Shown: one piece after another, positions 18,007 to 25,676 of the stretch
Numbering within the stretch: the stretch's first letter is position 1
Layout: each line of letters opens with the position of its first letter
NCBI GenBank assembly: GCA_016711095.1
Contig: JADJTP010000002.1
Span: forward strand, 434,001 to 498,000
Source: Actinomycetales bacterium
Lineage (GTDB): Bacteria; Actinomycetota; Actinomycetes; Actinomycetales; Dermatophilaceae
Reading direction: 5' to 3'
DNA: 64,000 bases
Program-made: the position numbers and the translations under genes
Notes under the pieces: generated by a model
The model's database searches: none
The model's input: the letters and a program-made list of their open reading frames with translations, nothing else
Told to the model about the DNA's origin: nothing

Positions 18007-18810
18007 ATGAGCGATGTCCTCGCCTTCGCGGGCGTCAGCGTGGTGCGCGGCAAGAGCCGGCTCCTCGACGACGTCGATTGGGAGGTCGAAGAGGGCGAGC
18101 GCTGGGTGATCCTGGGCCCCAACGGTGCCGGGAAGACCACGCTGTTGCAGCTCGCCGCGGCGCGAATTCACCCGACAACCGGGGTCGTGGGGATACTCGG
18201 TGAGGTTCTCGGCGCCGTCGATGTCTTCGAGTTGCGGCCGCGGATCGGCCTGGCGAGCGCGTCGATCGCCGAGCGGATCCCCGGCGGAGAGCTTGTCGGC
18301 AACGTCGTCGTGACCGCGTCCTATGGTGTGCTCGGTCGCTGGCGTGAGCACTATGACGACCTCGACTACTCCCGGGCGATGCGGCTGCTCGACGCGCTCG
18401 GGGCAGCGCATCTGGCTGACCGGCTTTTCGGCACCCTGTCCGAGGGCGAGCGCAAGCGTGTGCAGATCGCTCGGGCACTGATGACCGATCCGGAGCTCAT
18501 GCTGCTCGACGAGCCGGCCGCCGGCTTGGATCTGGGTGGTCGCGAGGACCTCGTGTCCCGTCTGGGGGCGCTCGCTCAGGATCTGGAAGCGCCTGCCCTG
18601 GTGCTGGTGACCCACCACGTCGAGGAGATCCCCCCGGGCTTCACCGATGTGCTCATGCTGCGAGAGGGCCGGGTCGTGGCCGCCGGCCCGTTGCCGATCA
18701 CGCTCACCGCCGACAACCTGTCGCGCACCTTTGGACTGCCGCTCGTGCTTGAGAAGCACGGCGATCGGTGGAGCGCCCGGGCGGGCGAGGCAGCCAACCC
18801 GCTGCCGTAG
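18007..18810 (+). CDS. ABC transporter ATP-binding protein
   Basis: A 267-residue stand-alone ABC ATPase with Walker A GPNGAGKTT, signature LSEGERKRVQIARAL, Walker B LMLLDEPAAGLD and switch region VTHHVEEIP. The signature has Glu in place of the usual second Gly (LSEGE), which is common in YhiD/ModF-like and related subgroups. No permease gene is adjacent, so its partner is unknown, or it may act alone. The protein ends 77 bp before the NfeD gene, with a second TAGGGT at 18837 for that gene. Confidence 0.85.
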   Translation: MSDVLAFAGVSVVRGKSRLLDDVDWEVEEGERWVILGPNGAGKTTLLQLAAARIHPTTGVVGILGEVLGAVDVFELRPRIGLASASIAERIPGGELVGNVVVTASYGVLGRWREHYDDLDYSRAMRLLDALGAAHLADRLFGTLSEGERKRVQIARALMTDPELMLLDEPAAGLDLGGREDLVSRLGALAQDLEAPALVLVTHHVEEIPPGFTDVLMLREGRVVAAGPLPITLTADNLSRTFGLPLVLEKHGDRWSARAGEAANPLP

Positions 18811-18871
18811 GAACCCCTGGCAGCCGTCGGACGTCATAGGGTCAAGGAAGCGGCCGGGTGGCCGGTTCCGT

Positions 18872-18878
18872 GGAAAGG
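18872..18878 (+). promoter_or_regulatory. Ribosome binding site deciding the NfeD start
   Basis: GGAAAGG, 9 nt before the GTG at 18888. It favours this start over the in-frame upstream candidates at 18858 and 18879. Confidence 0.5.
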
Positions 18879-18887
18879 GTGACTGCC

Positions 18888-19343
18888 GTGTTCGAAGACT
18901 CCGGATGGCTCATCTGGGTCGGTGCGGCACTGGCTTTGGGGGCGATCGAGGCGGCCACGGTCGACTTCATCTTCCTCATGCTCGCTGGTGGCGCACTCGG
19001 CGGCGCGGCGGCGGCCGCCGCGGGCGCCCCGTTCCCGGTGCAGGCGATCGTGGCCGCAGTGGTCGCCGTCACACTGCTGATCGGCGTCCGCCCGCTGGTC
19101 AAGAAGCGGTTCACTACCACTCGCAACCGCCCGTTGCTCGGGATGGCGGCCCACGTCGGGCGTATCGCCGTCGTCCTCGAGACGGTCACGAGCACCGATG
19201 GCAGGGTCTCCATCTCGGGTGAGACCTGGAGCGCTCGGTCGACCGGGGGGGACGCATTGCTGCCTGGGGAACGCGTCGAAGTCCTCAAGATCGACGGGGC
19301 CACCGCCGTCGTTGCCCCCTCCTCGCCGGCCGGTCTCGCCTGA
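18888..19343 (+). CDS. NfeD-family membrane protein
   Basis: A 151-residue protein with two or three N-terminal membrane helices (AALALGAIEAATVDFIFLML and a second hydrophobic block) and a C-terminal OB-fold domain (VSISGETWSARSTGGDALLP). This is the short NfeD layout. NfeD proteins pair with SPFH/stomatin proteins, and the next gene (64 bp downstream) is exactly that, so the two likely form a membrane microdomain or quality-control pair. Transcription may start from TAGGGT near 18837. Confidence 0.88.
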   Translation: MFEDSGWLIWVGAALALGAIEAATVDFIFLMLAGGALGGAAAAAAGAPFPVQAIVAAVVAVTLLIGVRPLVKKRFTTTRNRPLLGMAAHVGRIAVVLETVTSTDGRVSISGETWSARSTGGDALLPGERVEVLKIDGATAVVAPSSPAGLA

Positions 19344-19406
19344 CCCGTTCGACGTTGCACCCGCCGTGGCGACCGCCCGGCGACCCGCCCATCTCGGAGG
19401 AACTCA

Positions 19407-20426
19407 ATGCCTGGCACCGCGACTCTCGTGGTTCTGTTCCTGCTGCTGGCCTTCGCCGTCACCATCGTCGTGCGGACCATCCGGATCGTTCCGCAGCAGA
19501 CCGCGGTCATCATCGAACGACTCGGCTCCTACTCACGCACGCTCGACGACGGCATGCACATCCTTGTCCCCTTCATCGACAAGCCGCGAGCGACGATCGA
19601 CCTGCGCGAACAGGTCGTCACCTTCCCGCCGCAGCCCGTGATCACCAGCGACAACCTCGTCGTGTCGATCGACACGGTCATCTACTACACGGTGACCGAT
19701 GCCAAGTCGGCCGTCTATGAGATCGCCAACTTCATCCAAGGCATCGAGCAGCTCACCGTCACCACGTTGCGTAACGTCATCGGCTCGCTCGACCTCGAGC
19801 AGACCCTCACCTCGCGCGACCAGATCAACGGGCAGCTTCGTGGCGTCCTGGACCAGGAGACCGGACGTTGGGGCATCCGGGTCAACCGCGTCGAGCTCAA
19901 GGCCATCGACCCGCCCCACTCGGTTCAGGACTCGATGGAGAAGCAGATGCGCGCCGAGCGTGACAAGCGCGCCGCTGTGCTCACTGCCGAGGGTGTCAGG
20001 CAGTCGGCCATCCTCACCGCCCAGGGCGAGAAGGAGGCTCAGATTCTGCGGGCCGAAGGATCCGCTCAGGCACGGGTCCTCGAGGCGCAGGGGCAGGCGC
20101 AGGCGATCCAGCAGGTGTTCGACGCCATCCACCGAGGCAAGCCCACCCAGCGGCTCTTGGCCTACCAGTACCTCCAGGTGCTCCCGCAGTTGGCCCGGGG
20201 CGACGCCAACAAGATGTGGATCATTCCGTCGGAGCTCACCGATGCCCTGCGCGGGGTCTCCTCTGCGCTCGGCGGCGCCTCCGGGGGCGGCCAGGCACTA
20301 GAAGAGGAGTGGGTGGAGCCGGCTCCGGCCCCGGCTGAGGCACCAGCCATCCAGCGAGCCCGTGGCTTCGGAGACGTCAAGACCAGCACCGAGCCGCTCC
20401 CGCAGGCCGATGCCCCTCTAGGGTAG
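19407..20426 (+). CDS. SPFH/band 7 (stomatin/prohibitin-like) protein
   Basis: A 339-residue protein with an N-terminal membrane helix (TLVVLFLLLAFAVTIVVRTI), a band-7 domain (IVPQQTAVIIERLGSYSRTL, DLREQVVTFPPQPVITSDN) and a long coiled coil rich in Ala/Glu/Gln (AQGEKEAQILRAEGSAQARV). The C-terminal tail is Pro/Ala/Glu-rich. It resembles QmcA/stomatin-type scaffold proteins. GGAGG at 19396 with a 6-nt spacer fixes the ATG. It is paired with the upstream NfeD gene. Confidence 0.92.
   Translation: MPGTATLVVLFLLLAFAVTIVVRTIRIVPQQTAVIIERLGSYSRTLDDGMHILVPFIDKPRATIDLREQVVTFPPQPVITSDNLVVSIDTVIYYTVTDAKSAVYEIANFIQGIEQLTVTTLRNVIGSLDLEQTLTSRDQINGQLRGVLDQETGRWGIRVNRVELKAIDPPHSVQDSMEKQMRAERDKRAAVLTAEGVRQSAILTAQGEKEAQILRAEGSAQARVLEAQGQAQAIQQVFDAIHRGKPTQRLLAYQYLQVLPQLARGDANKMWIIPSELTDALRGVSSALGGASGGGQALEEEWVEPAPAPAEAPAIQRARGFGDVKTSTEPLPQADAPLG
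20419..20424 (+). promoter_or_regulatory. Leaderless -10 element of the TauE/SafE gene
   Basis: TAGGGT overlaps the stop codon of the SPFH gene and lies 6 nt before the GTG at 20431. Confidence 0.5.
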
Positions 20427-20430
20427 TGCC

Positions 20431-21204
20431 GTGTCCCTGCTCGACGCTGTCCTCATCCTGCTAGCCGGCGTCGGTGCTGGGACCATCAACACGATCGTGG
20501 GGTCGGGAACGCTCATCACGTTCCCGACCCTGTTGTTTCTGGGCTATCCGCCGCTGGCCGCCAACGTGAGTAACAACATCGGCCTCGTCGCGGGAGGCTT
20601 GAGCGGCTCCTGGGGCTACCGCCGCGAACTGCGCGGTCAGGGCGACTTGCTGCGTCGCCTGTTGCCGATGTCCCTGCTCGGTGCCGTGGTCGGCGCGGGG
20701 TTGCTGCTGACGCTCCCGGCCTCGGCCTTCCGGGCCATCGTGCCGGTACTCATCGCGCTGGCGCTCCTGCTGGTCATCTTCGGGCCACGCCTGCAGCGGG
20801 CGGCGGCTGCGCGGCATACAGACACTGCCGGTATGCCGTCCTGGCGGCCCCGCGCCCTGGCCGGCGGGGTGTTCGTCGGCGGTGTCTATGGGGGCTATTT
20901 CGGTGCGGCACAGGGCGTGTTGCTCATGGGCCTGTTCTCGGCGCTGTCGAGCGAAAAGATCCAACGGCTCACCGGCTTCAAGAACGTGCTCGTCACGGTC
21001 GTCAACACCGTCGCCGCCGTGGCGTTTGTGCTCTTTGCCCGGGAGCACGTGCACTGGGCTGCCGTCCTGCTCATCGCCGTCGGCTCCTTCGTCGGCGGGC
21101 TGGTCGGCGCGTCCATCGGCCGCCGACTGCCAGCGCTCGTGCTCCGGGCCATCATCGTGACCGTTGGCGTTCTGGCGATCGTCAAGATGGTGTGGTTCCC
21201 CTGA
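20431..21204 (+). CDS. Sulfite exporter TauE/SafE-family membrane protein
   Basis: A 257-residue polytopic protein with about eight hydrophobic helices. Family features are the N-terminal glycine-rich pair of repeats (AGVGAGTINTIVGSGTLITFP and GGVYGGYFGAAQGVLLMG). The family moves sulfite, organosulfonates or related anions across the membrane; the substrate here is unknown. It starts 4 bp after the SPFH stop and overlaps the next gene by 13 bp. It contains one of the close inverted CGGCATAC pairs. Confidence 0.88.
   Translation: MSLLDAVLILLAGVGAGTINTIVGSGTLITFPTLLFLGYPPLAANVSNNIGLVAGGLSGSWGYRRELRGQGDLLRRLLPMSLLGAVVGAGLLLTLPASAFRAIVPVLIALALLLVIFGPRLQRAAAARHTDTAGMPSWRPRALAGGVFVGGVYGGYFGAAQGVLLMGLFSALSSEKIQRLTGFKNVLVTVVNTVAAVAFVLFAREHVHWAAVLLIAVGSFVGGLVGASIGRRLPALVLRAIIVTVGVLAIVKMVWFP
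20812..20838. repeat. Inverted pair of the CGGCATAC octamer inside the TauE gene
   Basis: CGGCATAC at 20812-20819 and its complement GTATGCCG at 20831-20838, separated by 11 nt. In this frame the first codes Arg-His-Thr and the second Gly-Met-Pro, so the repeat is not driven by protein sequence. Confidence 0.7.
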
Positions 21205-22037
21205 CCCGTGCCGTGACGTGGGTGACAGACCCCCACGATGACCGGCTGGCCGACTTCGTGCGACTCACGGACGTGGCGCTTCGCCGCCGGCTGGAACCCG
21301 AGTGGGGCCTCTACATCGCCGAGTCCGAGAAGGTGATCCGTCGCGCGCTGGCGGCCGGGCATCGACCGCGCGCCTATCTCATGGCTCGCCGCTGGCTCAC
21401 CGACCTGGCCGATCTCGTGGACGCCGCCGGGCGCGACGGCATACCGGTGTATGCCGCCGAGCACGAGGTCATCGAGCGCCTCACCGGATTTCACCTGCAT
21501 CGCGGGGCGCTGGCCTCGATGCAGCGGCCCGAGTTGCCCGCAATCGGCGAGGTGCTGGCCAATGCGCGCCGGGTGCTGGTGCTCGAAGACATCGTCGACC
21601 ACACCAATGTCGGGGCGTGCTTCCGCAGCGCGGCCGCTCTCGGCGTCGATGCCGTGCTCGTCACCCCGCAGTGCGCCGACCCGCTCTATCGCAGGTCCAT
21701 CCGGGTGTCGATGGGCACGGTCTTCCAGGTGCCGTGGACCCGGATCGAGCCGTGGCCCCTTGGCGGACCGCAGCGGCTGCGCGAGTTGGGGTTCACCGTC
21801 GTTGCGCTCGCGCTCGCCGATGACTCGGTGTCCCTCGATGTCCTGGCGGCCGACCCCCCGCAGCGGCTGGCGCTCGTGCTCGGCACCGAAGGCGACGGAC
21901 TCGCCCGCCAGACGATCGCCGCCGCCGACCGCACGGTGCGAATCCCGATGGCCGGGGGAGTGGACTCCCTCAACGTTGCCGCGGCCGGCGCCGTCGCACT
22001 CTGGGCGCTTCGCCCGGCACCGAGCGGTCCTACCTGA
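21192..22037 (+). CDS. TrmH/SpoU-family RNA 2'-O-methyltransferase
   Basis: A 281-residue SPOUT methyltransferase. The substrate-binding N-terminal domain is followed by the SPOUT knot motifs: VLEDIVDHTNVGACFRSAAA (motif 1, catalytic Arg in FRSA), LVLGTEGDGLA (motif 2) and IPMAGGVDSLNVAAAGAVAL (motif 3). Such enzymes methylate ribose in tRNA or rRNA using S-adenosylmethionine; the target nucleotide is unknown. The start GTG at 21192 overlaps the TauE gene by 13 bp; GTG at 21213 is an alternative. Confidence 0.9.
   Translation: MVPLTRAVTWVTDPHDDRLADFVRLTDVALRRRLEPEWGLYIAESEKVIRRALAAGHRPRAYLMARRWLTDLADLVDAAGRDGIPVYAAEHEVIERLTGFHLHRGALASMQRPELPAIGEVLANARRVLVLEDIVDHTNVGACFRSAAALGVDAVLVTPQCADPLYRRSIRVSMGTVFQVPWTRIEPWPLGGPQRLRELGFTVVALALADDSVSLDVLAADPPQRLALVLGTEGDGLARQTIAAADRTVRIPMAGGVDSLNVAAAGAVALWALRPAPSGPT
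21437..21456. repeat. Perfect palindromic pair of CGGCATAC in the methyltransferase gene
   Basis: CGGCATAC (21437-21444) and GTATGCCG (21449-21456) flank CGGT, forming a perfect inverted repeat with a 4-nt loop. The reading frame through it uses the rare Ile codon ATA. Confidence 0.75.
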
Positions 22038-22086
22038 CCGCAGCCCGCCCACTGTGAAACCCGTTGCCACACGGGGTTGTTGGTGC

Positions 22087-22092
22087 TAGAAT
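22087..22092 (+). promoter_or_regulatory. -10 element of the DUF222/HNH gene
   Basis: TAGAAT, 7 nt before the ATG at 22100. It abuts the SOS-like box, so a bound LexA would occlude it. Confidence 0.5.
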
Positions 22093-22107
22093 CGAACGTA
22101 TGTACGA
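22092..22107. promoter_or_regulatory. SOS (LexA) box-like palindrome over the start codon
   Basis: TCGAACGTATGTACGA closely fits the actinobacterial SOS consensus TCGAAC-N4-GTTCGA, differing at one half-site position. It overlaps the end of the -10 element and the ATG, an ideal repressor position. Confidence 0.6.
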
Positions 22108-23494
22108 TGCCGCCGATCGAGCGCACCGGGATGTCCCGGCGGTCACCGCCGTCACCGCGGAGGCCGTTCGCACGATGATCGACCGGCTCTCGGACGGCAC
22201 CCCGGCTACGCCAGACGAGGCGGCATCTGCGGCTGCTCTCGTCGATCTGGTCGCGGCCTTGGAGGAGCTCAAGGCCGCCGCTGCAGCGGCACAGGCGCGG
22301 GCAACGGTTGCGCTCTTCACCGCTCAACGTGCCGACGACATTCGGCGAGGCGCCGACTCGGCTGAGACCGCTCGCTCGGTGGGAGCGCAGGTGGCTCTCG
22401 CCCGCAAGGATTCACCGGCGCGCGGCTCTCGTCACCTCGGCCTAGCGCAAGGGCTTGTCTCCGAGATGCCCCAGACTCTCGCCCTGCTGGCGGGCGGTGA
22501 CGTGAGCGAATGGGTGGCTACCCTTGTGGCCCAGCAGACGGCCTGCCTCAGCCCAGAGCTGCGGCGCCAGGTCGACACCCAGCTGGCCACGCACTTGCCG
22601 TCGCTGTCCCCCCGACAGGCTCGGGCTCTCGCCGGCCGATTGACCGCGGCGGTCGACGCCGCAGCGGTGGTCCGGCGCAACGAGGAGGCAGTGTCGTCAC
22701 GTCGAGTGTCGCTGCGCCCCGCCGTCGACGGCATGTGCATTCTCACCGCGATACTTCCGCTCGTCGATGGTGTCGCCGCCTTCGCCGCGCTCACCCGTGA
22801 CGCCGAGGCCCAGCGGGCATCCGGTCGCGGCGAGGGGGTCGGCCCCATCATGGCCGACCTACTGGTGCAGCGGCTGACCGGCCGTGACCCGCGCGAGGGT
22901 TTCGACGTCGAAATCCGCCTGGTGATGTCCGCCGAGTCGATGCTCGGCGGCCCGGGTGGCGACGGTGCATACGTCCAGGGTTATGGGCCGATCGACGACG
23001 ACTGGGCGCGCTCGATTGCCGCGCACGGTCGAGCGACCGGTGCGCCGCCGGGCGAGGTGAGCACGGCGAAAGCGTTCGTGCGGCGGCTGTTCACGTGGCC
23101 GGGAGAGGCGGGGCTGGTCCGCCTGGAGTCGTCGCGACGGGAGTTCCGCGGGTTGCTTCGCGAGTCGGTGGCGGTGCGTGACCGCACCTGTCGGATGCCG
23201 TTCTGCGACGCCCCGATCCGGCACGTCGACCACATCAAGCGGGCCGCTGACGGGGGGCGAACGACCCTCGACAACGGTCAGGGATTGTGCGAACGGTGCA
23301 ACTACGTCAAGGAGGCCCACGGGTGGCGACAGCGCCGGGTCCCCGACGCCGCTGGCCATGTTGTCGAGACGACCACCCCCACCGGTCACACCTATGCCGG
23401 GTCCGCTCCGCTGCCGCCCGGACCGCTGCACCGACAGCTGCCCTCGCTCAGTCCGCTCGAGGTTCAGTGGGCCCGATTGCTCGACGCCGCCTGA
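22100..23494 (+). CDS. DUF222/HNH endonuclease domain protein
   Basis: A 464-residue protein of the widespread actinobacterial DUF222-HNH (13E12-repeat) family. The N-terminal two thirds is helical DUF222 (ALFTAQRADDIRRGADSAE). The C-terminal HNH nuclease shows CRMPFCDAPIRHVDHI, DGGRTTLDN and LCERCNYVKE, giving two CxxC/C-x4-C zinc knuckles around the HNH core. Members occur in multiple dispersed copies and their role is unknown. The ATG at 22100 is chosen because of the adjacent TAGAAT and SOS-like box; an upstream in-frame start at 22064 would begin before that promoter. SOS control is inferred. Confidence 0.82.
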   Translation: MYDAADRAHRDVPAVTAVTAEAVRTMIDRLSDGTPATPDEAASAAALVDLVAALEELKAAAAAAQARATVALFTAQRADDIRRGADSAETARSVGAQVALARKDSPARGSRHLGLAQGLVSEMPQTLALLAGGDVSEWVATLVAQQTACLSPELRRQVDTQLATHLPSLSPRQARALAGRLTAAVDAAAVVRRNEEAVSSRRVSLRPAVDGMCILTAILPLVDGVAAFAALTRDAEAQRASGRGEGVGPIMADLLVQRLTGRDPREGFDVEIRLVMSAESMLGGPGGDGAYVQGYGPIDDDWARSIAAHGRATGAPPGEVSTAKAFVRRLFTWPGEAGLVRLESSRREFRGLLRESVAVRDRTCRMPFCDAPIRHVDHIKRAADGGRTTLDNGQGLCERCNYVKEAHGWRQRRVPDAAGHVVETTTPTGHTYAGSAPLPPGPLHRQLPSLSPLEVQWARLLDAA

Positions 23495-23548
23495 GTAGGC
23501 GCCGACTCCGCTCGCACTGGCGCCCGCGGCATGTGAGGATGACCCACC

Positions 23549-24490
23549 GTGAGCACTCCCACGAAGACCGTCGACCTGATCGGCGCCCCCACCGATGTCG
23601 GCGCGGCACACCGCGGCGCGTCGATGGGTCCAGAAGCCATGCGCGTCGCCGGGATCCACCAGACTCTGGTGGCCGGCGGGATCACCGTCCAGGACTTGGG
23701 CAACCTGGCCGGGCCGCCCAACCCCTGGCTGCCGCCCGTCAACGGCTATCGGCATTTGCCGGAGGTGACCGCCTGGAACGAGGCCGTCCACGAGGCTGTC
23801 CACAATTCTCTGGCCGGCGGACATCTGCCGATCCTGCTCGGCGGCGATCACTGCCTGGCCATCGGTTCGATCAGCGCCGTCGCCCGGCACTGCCGCGAGT
23901 CCGGCCTGAAACTCCGGGTCCTCTGGCTCGACGCGCACGCCGACTTCAACACGACTCGCACCACCCCGACCGGCAACATCCACGGTATGCCGGTCGCCTG
24001 CCTGCGCGGGATGGGGCCGGAGTCGCTCACCACCATCGGTGGACATACTCCGTCGATCGACGCGGGGACGGTGCGCCAGGTCGGGATTCGCAGCGTGGAT
24101 GTCGACGAGAAGCGGCTCATCCACGAAGACGGTATGGGTGTGTTCGACATGCGCCACATCGACGAACACGGGATGCGCAAGGCGATGCGGCGGGCTCTCG
24201 AGGGAGTCGACGAGCTGACCCATCTGCACGTGAGCTTCGATGTCGACTTCCTCGATCCGTCGATCGCCCCCGGCGTGGGGACGACGGTGCAGGGCGGCCC
24301 GACCTACCGCGAGGCTCAGCTCGTCATGGAGATGATCGCCGACAGCGGGCGGCTCGGCTCGCTCGACGTCATGGAACTCAACCCCGCCAAGGACCACGCC
24401 AACACGACGGCCGAGGTGGCGACCGACCTCATCGACTCGATGTTCGGCAAGAGCACCCTGTTGAGGCTCAAGGGGACGCCGGCGGGCTGA
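23549..24490 (+). CDS. rocF: Arginase
   Basis: A 313-residue ureohydrolase that splits L-arginine into ornithine and urea. The binuclear manganese ligands are in GGDHCLAIG, DAHADFN and SFDVDFLDP, and the C-terminal MELNPAKD is the conserved arginase box. Length is typical. Starting with GTG, it stands alone and overlaps the 3' end of ackA by 23 bp in convergent orientation. In this genome it could consume arginine released from cyanophycin, but it is 12 kb from the cph genes and that link is inference. Confidence 0.92.
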   Translation: MSTPTKTVDLIGAPTDVGAAHRGASMGPEAMRVAGIHQTLVAGGITVQDLGNLAGPPNPWLPPVNGYRHLPEVTAWNEAVHEAVHNSLAGGHLPILLGGDHCLAIGSISAVARHCRESGLKLRVLWLDAHADFNTTRTTPTGNIHGMPVACLRGMGPESLTTIGGHTPSIDAGTVRQVGIRSVDVDEKRLIHEDGMGVFDMRHIDEHGMRKAMRRALEGVDELTHLHVSFDVDFLDPSIAPGVGTTVQGGPTYREAQLVMEMIADSGRLGSLDVMELNPAKDHANTTAEVATDLIDSMFGKSTLLRLKGTPAG

Positions 24491-25676
24491 CCGTCAGTGC
24501 GGCCGTCTGCCGCGCGATCTCGAGCTCCTCGTTGGTCGGCACCACCCAGGCCGGGATGGCGGAATCCTCGCTGGTGATGACCCTCTCCGGTGGTCCAGAG
24601 TCGTTTCGGGCGACGTCCAGGCGCATGCCGAGCAGGCCCAGGCGACCGATGACCTCGGCGCGCAGGCGGGGGGCGTTCTCGCCGATGCCTGCCGTGAACG
24701 CCAAGGCGTCGAGCCTGCCGAGCGCGACGGCATACGAGCCGACGTATTTGGCCAGGCGATAGCTGACGATGTCCAAGGCCAGCTCGGCATCGGGGTCTCC
24801 CGCGTCGACCCGGGCGATGATCTCCCGGAAGTCGTTGGTGCCGGTGAGCCCGCGCAGGCCGCTGTCGGACTGCAGCGCGTGGTCGTAGTCGGCGAGCGAC
24901 ACCCCCTGCCGGGCCAGGTGCGTCGGCAGCGCCGGGTCGAGATCGCCTGGGCGAGTCCCCATCACCAGGCCCTCCAGCGGGCTCAGGCCCATCGAGGTGT
25001 CGATACAGACGCCGCCTTGGACCGCCGCTGCGCTGGCCCCGTTGCCCAAGTGCAGGACGACGACGTTGACCTCGGCGGGATCCCGGCCGAGCAGCACCGC
25101 CGTCCGGCGCGACACATACGCGTGCGAGGTGCCGTGGAAGCCATAGCGCCGCACCCGGTGACGTTCGCGCCACACGCGGGGCACGGCATACGTGTAGGCG
25201 TGTGGCGGCAGGCTCTGGTGGAAGGCGGTGTCGAAGACGGCGACCTGGGGGGTGTCGGGGAAGGCCGCCTGGGCGGCGCGGATGCCGGCGAGGTTCGCGG
25301 GGTTGTGCAGCGGCGCGAGCGGCACGAGGTCCTCGATGGCTGCGATGACCTGGCCGTCGAGCAAAGCGGGGGAGCGGAAGCGGTCGCCGCCGTGGACGAC
25401 GCGGTGGCCGACGGCGGTCAGGCTGGTGGCCGTGAGGGCTGGACCGTGGGTGGTGAAGGCCTCGAGGACGAGCGCGATGGCTGCGGCGTGGTCGGGCACG
25501 TCCGCCTCGCGGGTGGTCGTGACGCCCAAGACCGTATGCCGCGCGACGGCTCGTGCCTCGCTCTCCCCGATGCGCTCGAGCAGGCCGACGGCGGCGACCG
25601 CTCCGGTGTCGGCGTCGACCAACTGGTATTTCAGCGACGAGGAGCCGGCGTTCAGGACCAGGACAAGCGCGGTCAT
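24468..25676 (-). CDS. ackA: Acetate kinase
   Basis: A 402-residue ASKHA-fold kinase that converts acetyl phosphate and ADP to acetate and ATP. Signatures are LVLNAGSSSLKYQL at the N-terminus, the GFHGTSHAYVS catalytic segment, MGLSPLEGLVMGTRPGDLDP and AFTAGIGENAP. The ATG overlaps the pta stop codon by 4 bp (ATGA), so it is translationally coupled to pta. Its 3' end runs 23 bp into the convergent arginase gene. Confidence 0.95.
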   Translation of the reverse strand: MTALVLVLNAGSSSLKYQLVDADTGAVAAVGLLERIGESEARAVARHTVLGVTTTREADVPDHAAAIALVLEAFTTHGPALTATSLTAVGHRVVHGGDRFRSPALLDGQVIAAIEDLVPLAPLHNPANLAGIRAAQAAFPDTPQVAVFDTAFHQSLPPHAYTYAVPRVWRERHRVRRYGFHGTSHAYVSRRTAVLLGRDPAEVNVVVLHLGNGASAAAVQGGVCIDTSMGLSPLEGLVMGTRPGDLDPALPTHLARQGVSLADYDHALQSDSGLRGLTGTNDFREIIARVDAGDPDAELALDIVSYRLAKYVGSYAVALGRLDALAFTAGIGENAPRLRAEVIGRLGLLGMRLDVARNDSGPPERVITSEDSAIPAWVVPTNEELEIARQTAALTVSPPASP

